This document shows, in pieces, positions 56,540 to 64,000 of a stretch of 64,000 nt of DNA; the first letter of the stretch is position 1, and every line of letters begins with the position of its first letter. This stretch comes from Planctomicrobium piriforme (GTDB lineage Bacteria > Planctomycetota > Planctomycetia > Planctomycetales > Planctomycetaceae): contig CAMATH010000020.1 in NCBI GenBank assembly GCA_945860955.1, positions 1 through 64,000 of the forward strand, written 5' to 3'. The position numbers were made by a program, and so were the translations under genes. The notes beneath the pieces are model-generated. The model ran no database searches. It was not told where the DNA came from and worked only from the letters and a program-made list of their open reading frames with translations.

Positions 56540-57580
56540 ATGCCTGATTTGAGAAAAGATCCCATCGTCGGTCGCTGGGTGATCATCGCCACCGACCGGG
56601 CCAAACGTCCGCACGACTACCAACGACCGCCCGCGCCCCAGGCGGTGAGCGGATTCTGCCCGTTTTGCCCCGGAAACGAGAGCCACACTCCGCCGGAAAT
56701 TCTCGCGTTTCGAGAACCGGGTACCGCCGCGAATCAGACCGGCTGGCGCGTCCGTGTGATCCCGAACAAATTCCCCGCGCTGCAGATCGAAGGCGATCTG
56801 GAGAAGCGGGGCGACGGGATCTTCGATCTGATGAACGGCGTCGGAGCGCACGAGGTGATTATCGAATCACCCGCGCACGAGTCCAGCATGGCCCGACTCC
56901 CCGTGGACGCGATTCGCGAGGTGCTGTGGATGTACCGCGATCGGCTGAGTGATCTACAGCGTGACAAGCGGTTCGTGCATGGATTGGCGTTCAAAAATTC
57001 GGGGCCCGCCGCGGGAGCGTCTCTGGAACATTGTCACTCACAACTGATCGTTGTTCCGATTGTGCCCATCACGATCGCCGAGGAATTGCGCGGTTCGCTG
57101 GAGTTCTACAAATATCGCGACCGGTGCATCTTCTGCGACATGCTTCGTCAGGAGGTCGACCAGAGGGAGCGAGTGGTTCTGGAAACCGAAGAATTTGTGG
57201 CGTTTTGTCCGTTCGCCAGCCGGTTTCCCTATGAAACCTGGATTGTTCCGAAACGGCATTCCAGCCATTTCGAAACCACGTCGCGTGAATCCCTGGCAGC
57301 GATGGCGGGCGTGTTGCAGGGGGTGTTGCGAAAGCTGGAACGAGCACTCGATAATCCGCCGTACAATTACATGCTGCATACCGCGCCGTTTGGCTCGGCC
57401 GACCTGCCCCACTACCACTGGCACCTGGAGATCATTCCGCGGGTGACGGGAATCGCGGGATTTGAATGGGGGAGTGGTTTCTATATCAACTCGGTGTTGC
57501 CTGAACAGGCGGGGGCAATTCTGCGCGACACTGTGGTGGAATTGGGAGCCGGATTGCCAACACGAGGATCCGACTGCTGA
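56540..57580 (+). CDS. galT: Galactose-1-phosphate uridylyltransferase
   Basis: 346 residues, ATG 56540. N-terminal [24 protein letters not shown] is the family opening. Zinc cysteines appear in [10 protein letters not shown] and CIFCDM; the active site [18 protein letters not shown] holds the catalytic HxHxQ (His-Cys-His-Ser-Gln) near residue 163; a second HYHWH stretch lies near 290. The family transfers UMP between UDP-glucose and galactose-1-phosphate in the Leloir pathway; some bacterial relatives use other sugars. It is cytoplasmic. No galK or galE in the window. It is followed by an unrelated-looking cytoplasmic gene 115 bases on. Confidence 0.92.
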   Translation: MPDLRKDPIVGRWVIIATDRAKRPHDYQRPPAPQAVSGFCPFCPGNESHTPPEILAFREPGTAANQTGWRVRVIPNKFPALQIEGDLEKRGDGIFDLMNGVGAHEVIIESPAHESSMARLPVDAIREVLWMYRDRLSDLQRDKRFVHGLAFKNSGPAAGASLEHCHSQLIVVPIVPITIAEELRGSLEFYKYRDRCIFCDMLRQEVDQRERVVLETEEFVAFCPFASRFPYETWIVPKRHSSHFETTSRESLAAMAGVLQGVLRKLERALDNPPYNYMLHTAPFGSADLPHYHWHLEIIPRVTGIAGFEWGSGFYINSVLPEQAGAILRDTVVELGAGLPTRGSDC

Positions 57581-57695
57581 ATTCCGAGTTATCGCTCTTC
57601 CGACAGTTTTCCGCAGCCGATGCTTGTGGTACTGTGCGATGATTCTACGCCCGGGCAACTTCCGGACCGTTTTCACCACACGATCACCGCATTTC

Positions 57696-58709
57696 ATGGC
57701 TCGAACGAATTCAACTCCCAAGCGCCCTTCCGGCACGGCGCACGCGGATCATCCTGGCACGCATGGCACGAAGCGGATGACCGGAGGGGCGACTCGCGCG
57801 GCGAAATCCAAGCCGACGTCGAAAGGCGAAAAAGGGGCGAAGCCCGCGCGCGGGAAGCATGTCGAAAAGGACCGCCGGGCGGTATTGGCGGCGGCGACCG
57901 GCGAGTCGGCCGACCGGATGGAAGTCGAGTATTCGCAGGGTCAGGTGGTGCTGTCGTTCGCGGTCGGTGAACGACCAGTCTTTGCGGGAGCATGGGAAGC
58001 CGAACTGCAAATGGCCGACGGGTCGGCAATTCCCGCGAAGGGGGCCTGGGAATCGGTCTGCTGGCACTCGGACTCCGATGGCGACTATCTGGAGCTGCAA
58101 TTGCAGCCTGCCGAGGGATTGCGAATCGACCGGATGCTGTTCGTGTCCCGCGATGGTGAGTTCGCGCTGTTGGCTGACGCGGTCATTTCCGAATCCGGCG
58201 CGCCGGCTGTGGTGAATTACACGACGACAATTCCCCTGGCGGCACAGCTCACGGCTGATATCTCGACAGAGACCCGGGAGCGGGTTTTGAAAGCGAAGGG
58301 CATGAGCGCCCGGTTGTTTCCGTTGGGCTTAGGTTCCGATCCTGCCGACGGTTCGGGTGGGAGTCTGGAGATCCACGGCGATACCTTGAAACTGGAACAG
58401 TCGATTGTCGGCGGCAATGTGTGGGTACCGCTGTTGATCGACTGGAATTCGTCTCGTGCGAAAAAGCCCGCGGTCTGGAGACGGTTGACCGTGTCGGAGT
58501 CGCGGGTGGTCATTGGTCCGCACCAGGCGAGCGCCGCCCGCTGGCAGTGTGGCGGCGAACACCTGCTCTGTTATCGCGCTCTGACCACGCCCGAACTGGC
58601 GCGGGCCGTGCTGGGATTGCACACGTGGTACGAAACGGTCGTCGCACGAATCCCCAAACCAGGCACTTACACGTCGCTCGTGCAGATCGAACAGGCGGCC
58701 GGAGAGTAG
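57696..58709 (+). CDS. Conserved hypothetical protein with basic Ala/Lys N-terminus
   Basis: 337 residues from ATG 57696; an ATG at 57639 is also possible. The first 55 residues are rich in Lys, Arg, Thr and Ala (GTKRMTGGATRAAKSKPTSKG), a flexible tail. The remaining part is one beta-rich domain with no membrane segment: VVLSFAVGERPVFAGAWEAEL, SVCWHSDSDGDYLELQLQPAEGLRIDRMLFV and CYRALTTPELARAVLGLHTWYETVVAR. I do not recognise a family. It lies just after galT, and a link to carbohydrate metabolism is guessable but not shown. Confidence 0.75.
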   Translation: MARTNSTPKRPSGTAHADHPGTHGTKRMTGGATRAAKSKPTSKGEKGAKPARGKHVEKDRRAVLAAATGESADRMEVEYSQGQVVLSFAVGERPVFAGAWEAELQMADGSAIPAKGAWESVCWHSDSDGDYLELQLQPAEGLRIDRMLFVSRDGEFALLADAVISESGAPAVVNYTTTIPLAAQLTADISTETRERVLKAKGMSARLFPLGLGSDPADGSGGSLEIHGDTLKLEQSIVGGNVWVPLLIDWNSSRAKKPAVWRRLTVSESRVVIGPHQASAARWQCGGEHLLCYRALTTPELARAVLGLHTWYETVVARIPKPGTYTSLVQIEQAAGE

Positions 58710-58712
58710 CGA

Positions 58713-61700
58713 CTACGGGCGATTCGCACCGTTGATCCGGACCGATCCGGTGGTGGTTCCCGCCGGGACCGAGAAGTCGACCGCCGAATTCTGAATCAGG
58801 TTGTTCTGGGTGCCGAACAACTGAATTGAATTCGTGATGCTCGAGAAGATGATGCCCCGATCGAGCAGGACCGACTGGGTCGACAGGTCAATGAGGTTGC
58901 TGTTGAGCGTCACGCTGCCTGGTCCCGTCAGCGAATCAAACAGCATGCCGGTGGAGCCACCGGTGAAGTCGCGGATCGTGTTGCTGGTGATCGTGTACGT
59001 GGGGCTGACGGTGCTGAACCGGAACCCGGTTCCACTCGCGCCGCTGAGCTCCACCAGATTATTGACCAGCGAAACCTGCGAAGACGAGACGGTGTTCAGG
59101 TTCACCCCGGTCCCGTTGCCGTTGGTGAATCGCATCACGTTGTTCGTGATCGCCAGATTGGTAAGTGACGTTCCGGTGTTGGTGACGGCAAGTCCGGTGT
59201 TGGTTCCACCGATTCCATTGAACACGTTTCCGTCGACTGTCCCCGAGAGGGCACCGTTCCAATTCACACGCATTCCGGTTGTTCCGACGACGCTGTTGTC
59301 GAACTCCACATGGCTCGTGAACAGGTTGAGACTCGATCCCGCGCCGCCACCGGTGGCCGCCAGCAGAACGTTGTCGGACGCGTCGGAAACAAACAGGCTG
59401 TTGTTGAAGGTGTAGGAGTACGCCAGGACTTTGCTGAATTGAGAGTTCACATTCAGCCCGGAGTTTCCTTGGAAAATCGAGTTGGAGATATTGAGCGCTT
59501 GCACGTCGACCGTGTCGAGACCAAACCCGGTGGAGTTGATCACTTTGGAGTTGTTAAACACCAGCAGTTTCGTATTCTCGGCACGAATTCCCGTGCCGTT
59601 GCCATCGAAGTGCATGAAGTTGAAGCCGACCGTTTCGACATCCTTCAGGAAGACCCCCGTGGTGGCTCCCTCGATCGTACCACCCGAGGAGTCGACTCCC
59701 GATCCCCATACGGTGAAGCTGCCCGTATCGTTCACCAGGCGCAGGCCCGTGGCGGCACCACTGCTGGAGACCGCCATCAGATTCGCCTCCAGCGCGGTCT
59801 TCTCAATGTCGATCGCCGTCCCGTTGACCGCCGCGATCGTTCCTCCCTTGGTGAGATCAACCACACCATTGACCGCGGGATTGATCTTGAACGTGCCGGC
59901 GTTGAACGCCCGCACCGCGGTCGCCCCATCGCTGGTGACATCGAGCGTCCGAACGGACGTCGTTCCCGTATTGTCCTGCAGATTCACGCCGGGCGAACCT
60001 TTGGCCCCCGTGGCCTGCAGATAATTGAACGTGAAGAGACCCGAAGAGTTGCGAATGTCGACCGCCGATGCGACGGCCGAATTCTCGTTGTTGATTTGTG
60101 TATTGCCTTTGACCGTGACCGAGCCGGCGACATTGTCGGCCTCAAACCCGCGGCCAAACCGCTTCTCGACCAGCAGGTTGTCAAACGTCACACTCGAACC
60201 CGAACCGAGATTCGCGAGCGACACACCCGCGCCACCGGTTTGAGAGATGTGAGTCAATCCGGTGAATCGGGTGGTCCCGCCTGCTCCCGAAACGCGAACC
60301 CCTGAGCCGGTGGTACCTGTCACGAACAGATTGTCGAACTGCACGTTCCCCGCCGTGTTGAACAACTCGACGCCATGGCTGCTGCTCCCGGAAATCGACA
60401 CATTCCGCACCAGGGCCTGATCGACGCCATTCCCCACCAGGCCGCGGCCGGCGGGATTCACAATCGAGAATCCATTGAGTTCGGTATGGCTGGCGAGGGT
60501 CACTGCGTCGCCACTGGCGTTTTGCAAGATCGGCAACGCACCCGAGGTCGGACCATGGGGCGCGAACACCGATCCCAGTTCGGGAACCTGGAAGATGTGT
60601 TGAATTCCGTTCCCGTCACCCAGCAGCCGCTGGCCGTTGTACATCACAACCTGAGCGTCCGCACCGCTGAACACACTCCCGGCTTGAACAAACACCACGT
60701 CCGGATGCGAAGCCTGAGCGGCGGCGATTGTCCCGAAGGGGTCATTCACTCCTCCCGTCCCCCCCTGCGATGCAAAGCTGTTCACATGCGAAAAACGATA
60801 GGGCTGTTTGGTCACCGGGTTGGTCGCCACCACCGTTTCCGTCTGCCGCTGGTGGGTTGCCACCACCGTATAGTTTCGGGTCACGTGTTCGCCAAGTCGC
60901 CCCATCGTGTCGCCACGATCGAAGTTCGAATAGTGCAACGGGCCAAACGTCCACGAAATCCCGGCGAATGCCCTGGTCTCGAAAAACGAGTCGTACGTCA
61001 CTTGAACCGTCGCGTCGAGACCGGGAAACAGATTCGCCTGAAGTCGGGTCGAAATGCCCGGAATGTCGTGATACGAATTCTGGTAGAAATACCCGCCGCC
61101 GTAGATTCGCAAGTCGATCGACTCAGCGATGCTCCCCGGTACTGGGATCCCAATTTCGCCGTCAAGCCCTTTCATCGCCGTGTACCACGTTCGGCTCTGC
61201 GAGTAAACCAGGTTCTGATTCTGGAACTGCAAACTGCCGTTGATCAGCGTGAGGCTGTCCTGACGCGATTCGGGACCGACGGGAAGGTACACGTTCCCCC
61301 GCACGTCGAAATTTGTGCCGTACGATTCGAAGCTCAATCCAAGCTGCTGGAACAGTAACTGACGGGTATTGTCGATGTCGTACCAGAAACTTCCTCCATA
61401 GATCCGATCGGTTTCCGGTTCGAAGAACCGGTAGCCGAAACCAAGGTTTCCACCAAACGTCCCGTCGTTGGTGATGACCCAGCGCAAATCGCTGAACATC
61501 AACGTGCCGTCGGATTCGTAATAGGGGAACAATTCGAGTGGGGTGACGGGGAGAACCTGAGGAATCCCCTGCCCTTCAATATGCCCGATGCGTGCCTGAA
61601 TTCCCAGGCCGTCCTCCGCCCTGATGGTCGAGCCGGCGAAGGATAACCCACAGACGGCGGCCGCGAGGCCGGCGCGACGCGCCCGCACCAGCCAACGCCC

Positions 61701-61778
61701 GAGTCGATTCCAGATCGTGGCTCCCGTGGAGTGGGTACCAGAAGCCGGGGAATTGGCCGAATGCAACAACTTGTGCAT
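58713..61778 (-). CDS. Inverse-autotransporter-like protein: N-terminal beta barrel plus right-handed beta-helix passenger
   Basis: 1021 residues. An extended signal peptide of about 54 residues (hydrophobic part LAAAVCGLSFAGSTIRA) is followed by a barrel of about 280 residues with alternating strands: GGNLGFGYRFFEPETDRIYGGSFWYDID, RQLLFQQLGLSFESYGTNFDVRGNVYLPVG, LDLRIYGGGYFYQNSY, TRLQANLFPGLDATVQVTYDS and FAGISWTFGPL. This is the layout of the intimin/invasin inverse-autotransporter beta domain. From about residue 340 the chain is a pectate-lyase-like helix of NG(I/V)-N-type turns (QGGTGGVNDPFGTI, GNGIQHIFQV, VRNVSISGSSSHGVELFN). It lacks Ig-like passenger repeats. An adhesion or glycan-binding surface role is inferred. 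Confidence 0.85.
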   Translation of the reverse strand: MHKLLHSANSPASGTHSTGATIWNRLGRWLVRARRAGLAAAVCGLSFAGSTIRAEDGLGIQARIGHIEGQGIPQVLPVTPLELFPYYESDGTLMFSDLRWVITNDGTFGGNLGFGYRFFEPETDRIYGGSFWYDIDNTRQLLFQQLGLSFESYGTNFDVRGNVYLPVGPESRQDSLTLINGSLQFQNQNLVYSQSRTWYTAMKGLDGEIGIPVPGSIAESIDLRIYGGGYFYQNSYHDIPGISTRLQANLFPGLDATVQVTYDSFFETRAFAGISWTFGPLHYSNFDRGDTMGRLGEHVTRNYTVVATHQRQTETVVATNPVTKQPYRFSHVNSFASQGGTGGVNDPFGTIAAAQASHPDVVFVQAGSVFSGADAQVVMYNGQRLLGDGNGIQHIFQVPELGSVFAPHGPTSGALPILQNASGDAVTLASHTELNGFSIVNPAGRGLVGNGVDQALVRNVSISGSSSHGVELFNTAGNVQFDNLFVTGTTGSGVRVSGAGGTTRFTGLTHISQTGGAGVSLANLGSGSSVTFDNLLVEKRFGRGFEADNVAGSVTVKGNTQINNENSAVASAVDIRNSSGLFTFNYLQATGAKGSPGVNLQDNTGTTSVRTLDVTSDGATAVRAFNAGTFKINPAVNGVVDLTKGGTIAAVNGTAIDIEKTALEANLMAVSSSGAATGLRLVNDTGSFTVWGSGVDSSGGTIEGATTGVFLKDVETVGFNFMHFDGNGTGIRAENTKLLVFNNSKVINSTGFGLDTVDVQALNISNSIFQGNSGLNVNSQFSKVLAYSYTFNNSLFVSDASDNVLLAATGGGAGSSLNLFTSHVEFDNSVVGTTGMRVNWNGALSGTVDGNVFNGIGGTNTGLAVTNTGTSLTNLAITNNVMRFTNGNGTGVNLNTVSSSQVSLVNNLVELSGASGTGFRFSTVSPTYTITSNTIRDFTGGSTGMLFDSLTGPGSVTLNSNLIDLSTQSVLLDRGIIFSSITNSIQLFGTQNNLIQNSAVDFSVPAGTTTGSVRINGANRP

Positions 61779-62204
61779 GGTGTGGAACCAACCGTGAATT
61801 TGCGCGGGGGACGCGGCGGATGTGGCGGGTTCAAATCGGGCGGAAGGAAACCGACGATTCGAAACCAGCGGTGCGATTGGACGGGGTCAAATCGCGGACG
61901 GGAACGAGGGGAAATCTGGGAAGTGACGCGAGGGATCGCGAGGGAGGAGCGGTGGAATACCCCAATTGCCGGGAGAGTGTCAACAGCGAACCGAATGATC
62001 CTCGGTCAAAACTTGAGAGGAAATTTCGATTTCGCACAAAGTCTCCCCGAAATTGTCTCGTTTCCGAGCGTACGAGGTATCGCATCGCAATGGCGGTGCC
62101 CGAAAACCCGATTCTGGCACAGTCGAACCGCACCCGGATATACTTCAACGCACGCACACCGTTCCACCGACGTGCGGCGAATGGATTCCAACGGTTCTTC
62201 GGCG
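61779..62204. other. Divergent promoter region
   Basis: About 425 bases between the autotransporter-like gene and the membrane protein gene. TATACT at 62139-62144 might be a -10 box for the plus-strand gene; a CTGGCA 19 bases upstream is too distant for confidence. No gene. Confidence 0.35.
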
Positions 62205-63710
62205 ATGAATATGCACGAACGTGTCCTGCCCACAGAGGGATTCGACTACCGGCGGGTGTTCCCCTGGGTTCACGTGTTCCGTTCGATTCGTCTGGCGCTA
62301 CGAATTCGACAACTGTTTCTGGCCGCGCTGGGGTTGCTGCTGGCGACAGGCGGAATGCGACTGATCGATTCGCTGGCGGGCGAGTCGGCTCCAGCCGATT
62401 CCGCCCTGGCGACCGACGGCCAACCGCTGTGGCCCTGGGAAATGGATCTGGGATTCCGATTCACTTCCGACACTCCGGGGCGGACCGCGTCAGATTCTCC
62501 AGCCGACCTGGTCCAGAGTTTTTATGACGGACTGTCTGCGCCGATTCCGTTCCTGCGGGATCTTCTCTCCAACTGGCAAGTCGTTCTGATCCCGGTTCGT
62601 GATGTGCTGGGGGCGGTCGAGGTTCTGTTTCGCCCCGAGTCGGATCTGCACGATGTGGCGATCGCGTTGTCGCGGACCGCGTGGTGGCTGCTGGTCTGGT
62701 CGGTATTTGGCGGAGCGATCGCGCGGAGCGCCGCGGTGGAATTCGCGCGGGACCAAAGCACCCATTTTTGGGGCGCATTGAAGTTCTCTTTCGCCCGTGC
62801 CTTATCGTATTTCGCCAGTCCCATGCTCCCACTGGGGGGAATCGCGTTCTTGGGGGGGTTGTGTGCGCTGGGAGGGTTGACCGGGCGGATTGGTGGTGGG
62901 GTTGGTCCGGGACTCTTGGGATTGATTTGGGGGCCGCTCCTGATCCTGGCGCTGCTGCTGGCGATCGTGGTCATGGGGCTGGCGTGCGGGTGGCCATTGA
63001 TGGTGGCGACGATCAGCGTGGAAGGGACGGACGGGTTCGATGGAATGAGCCGGGCTTACAACTATGTCTATGAACGCCCGCGGTACTACATCGTACAGAT
63101 CGCGTTGACGATGCTGAACGGATCGTTTGGCGCGTTTTGTGTGCTGTTCATGGCGCAGTTGACGTTGCGACTGGCGCTGTGTGGGGTCGCCTGGGGAGGT
63201 GGACTCCCTGCGATTCGCGATGCGATCGTCGAGGCCCCGCCGATTCTTGCCGTCCCGAAAATTGACTGGGGTTTTGATGGTGATTCGCCTGTCAACGGAC
63301 AACCCGTGGAAGGGAATCTGGAGGGAGATTCAGACATCGACCCACGTGCCGATTTGACGCCGATCGTCGAGGCCGCCCAGGGGGGTGATGGCGAACCGGG
63401 ACGGTCCCCAACACCCGTCTCCTGGAGTTCAAGGTTCACCCGATTCTGGATGTGCCTCCTGGCGACACTGGTGGTCGGTTTTGTTTACAGCTTCTTCTGG
63501 AGCAGCGCGACGGTCATCTATTTTCTGTTGCGGCGGAGTGTTGATGGCAACGACTTCGACGAAGTGTACCTCGGAGCGCACTCCGAACCGGACGAGCTTC
63601 TCCCGCTGGTCGGAGCGTCCGCCATGGGAATCGACTTGGCAACGATCGGTTCCCCCAGTTCGGGAGGCGAATTGCCCCCGGATAATCCCCCGTATCCGAA
63701 ACCTTCGTAG
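62205..63710 (+). CDS. Polytopic membrane protein of unknown function
   Basis: 501 residues from ATG 62205; ATG 62181 and 62211 are alternatives, none with a good ribosome site. The N-terminus (PTEGFDYRRVFPWVHVFRSIRLALRIRQLFLAALGLLLATGG) ends in a first helix. Others: TAWWLLVWSVFGGAIARSAAVEFA, LLGLIWGPLLILALLLAIVVMGLACGW and CLLATLVVGFVYSFFWSSATVIYFLL. The part between (LSYFASPMLPLGGIAFLGGLC) is glycine-rich and hydrophobic. An acidic insert (DWGFDGDSPVNGQPVEGNLEGDSDIDP) separates the last two. The arrangement resembles planctomycete proteins of no known role. No partner gene is clear. Confidence 0.8.
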   Translation: MNMHERVLPTEGFDYRRVFPWVHVFRSIRLALRIRQLFLAALGLLLATGGMRLIDSLAGESAPADSALATDGQPLWPWEMDLGFRFTSDTPGRTASDSPADLVQSFYDGLSAPIPFLRDLLSNWQVVLIPVRDVLGAVEVLFRPESDLHDVAIALSRTAWWLLVWSVFGGAIARSAAVEFARDQSTHFWGALKFSFARALSYFASPMLPLGGIAFLGGLCALGGLTGRIGGGVGPGLLGLIWGPLLILALLLAIVVMGLACGWPLMVATISVEGTDGFDGMSRAYNYVYERPRYYIVQIALTMLNGSFGAFCVLFMAQLTLRLALCGVAWGGGLPAIRDAIVEAPPILAVPKIDWGFDGDSPVNGQPVEGNLEGDSDIDPRADLTPIVEAAQGGDGEPGRSPTPVSWSSRFTRFWMCLLATLVVGFVYSFFWSSATVIYFLLRRSVDGNDFDEVYLGAHSEPDELLPLVGASAMGIDLATIGSPSSGGELPPDNPPYPKPS

Positions 63711-63757
63711 CGTCAAATGCGACGCTGTCGCACGGAAGCTGGGGGACTCTGTCCCGG

Positions 63758-64000
63758 TTATTTCAGCATCGGCCACGCCGGTTTTCCGGGGGTCATGGTC
63801 CTCAGACTCCACAGGCTGCCGCCGGACGTGATGTACAGGGTTTTCAGATCGGGGCCGCCGAAACCGACGTTTGTGGTTTCGTCTCGTGGAATGGGGACGA
63901 ATTTCAGAAGTTTTCCTTCGCTCGAAAAGACATAGACCCCGGCGGTGGGCTCGTCCTGGGTTTCGAACGGCGGGTTTTGCTTGTTCAGCCCGGCCGCGAC
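63758..64000 (-). CDS. C-terminus of an SMP-30/gluconolactonase-like protein (partial)
   Basis: The last 80 residues of a gene that starts beyond the right edge, stop TAA at 63758-63760. The text reads GVYVFSSEGKLLKFVPIPRD, then ETTNVGFGGPDLKTLYITSGGSLWSL, close to the GG-D-x-x-x-LY-x-T consensus at the end of the SMP-30/gluconolactonase/LRE propeller. These enzymes hydrolyse sugar lactones or act as calcium-bound hydrolases. The catalytic residues lie mostly outside the window, so activity cannot be checked. Convergent with the membrane protein gene. Confidence 0.85.
   Translation of the reverse strand, partial: VAAGLNKQNPPFETQDEPTAGVYVFSSEGKLLKFVPIPRDETTNVGFGGPDLKTLYITSGGSLWSLRTMTPGKPAWPMLK

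Noticed and set aside
59310-60305. 331-residue plus-strand open frame
   Set aside because: Antisense to the beta-helix region of the autotransporter-like gene, whose repeat pattern creates the long frame.
62114-62144. Sigma-54 type promoter (TGGCAC)
   Set aside because: No matching TTGC at the required spacing downstream.

Overview
The window looks like a chromosomal segment of a planctomycete, probably order Planctomycetales. The evidence is family content: two DUF1549/DUF1553 (PSD1) proteins, four DUF1501 proteins, a PVC-type CxxCH heme protein, a BBP7-type outer-membrane barrel, a cysteine-rich YTV-repeat wall protein, PQQ-propeller and LRR fusions, and a PEP-CTERM protein. Core genes are GC-rich: I count 39 of 60 G/C in 25741-25800 inside clpC. 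Genes are short operons or singletons on both strands with small gaps. I saw no rRNA, tRNA, CRISPR array or complete insertion sequence.

Region by region. 1-4.2 kb: start of a probable IS66-like transposase running off the left edge, then a PSD1/DUF1501 pair whose second gene appears frameshifted at a G6 tract. 4.0-5.1 kb: a two-gene minus-strand unit with an HGT-type, PARP/ADP-ribosyltransferase-like small protein and an unrecognised partner, with a dyad over its promoter. 5.4-19.4 kb: PEP-CTERM FG-GAP protein, TatD hydrolase, short UvrA paralogue, von Willebrand A protein, DUF1501 plus PVC heme/HEAT protein, cyanophycinase and phosphotransferase. 19.7-29.5 kb: Gly-rich secreted protein, BBP7 barrel, M20 peptidase, ClpC, PQQ propeller and triple-PDZ protein. 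29.7-43.3 kb: large Pro/Gly/His-rich secreted protein, small membrane protein, PQQ-LRR fusion, and a 2194-residue BlaR1-like protein co-transcribed with a BlaI repressor.

43.3-49.4 kb: a short remnant ORF, three copies of a covarying hairpin repeat, an orphan DUF1501 gene, a YTV-repeat protein and a CPA2-type antiporter. 49.4-51.6 kb: a visibly AT-richer two-gene cassette (ABC-type ATPase plus TOPRIM/DUF4276-like protein, ATGA overlap) that resembles split-OLD or PARIS-type anti-phage systems. 51.6-64 kb: conserved small protein, PSCyt1-PSD1/DUF1501 pair, GalT, a cytoplasmic protein, an inverse-autotransporter-like beta-helix protein, a polytopic membrane protein and the end of an SMP-30/gluconolactonase-like gene.

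Points most worth attention are: (1) the BlaI/BlaR-like module, with two perfect dyads overlapping a TTGACA promoter and a receptor fused to a cysteine-less thioredoxin fold, carboxypeptidase-regulatory domains and LRRs; (2) the AT-rich ATPase/TOPRIM-like cassette; (3) the HGT two-gene unit with its dyad; (4) the three-copy hairpin repeat with compensatory stem changes. Functions are inferred from motifs by eye; no database search was run.
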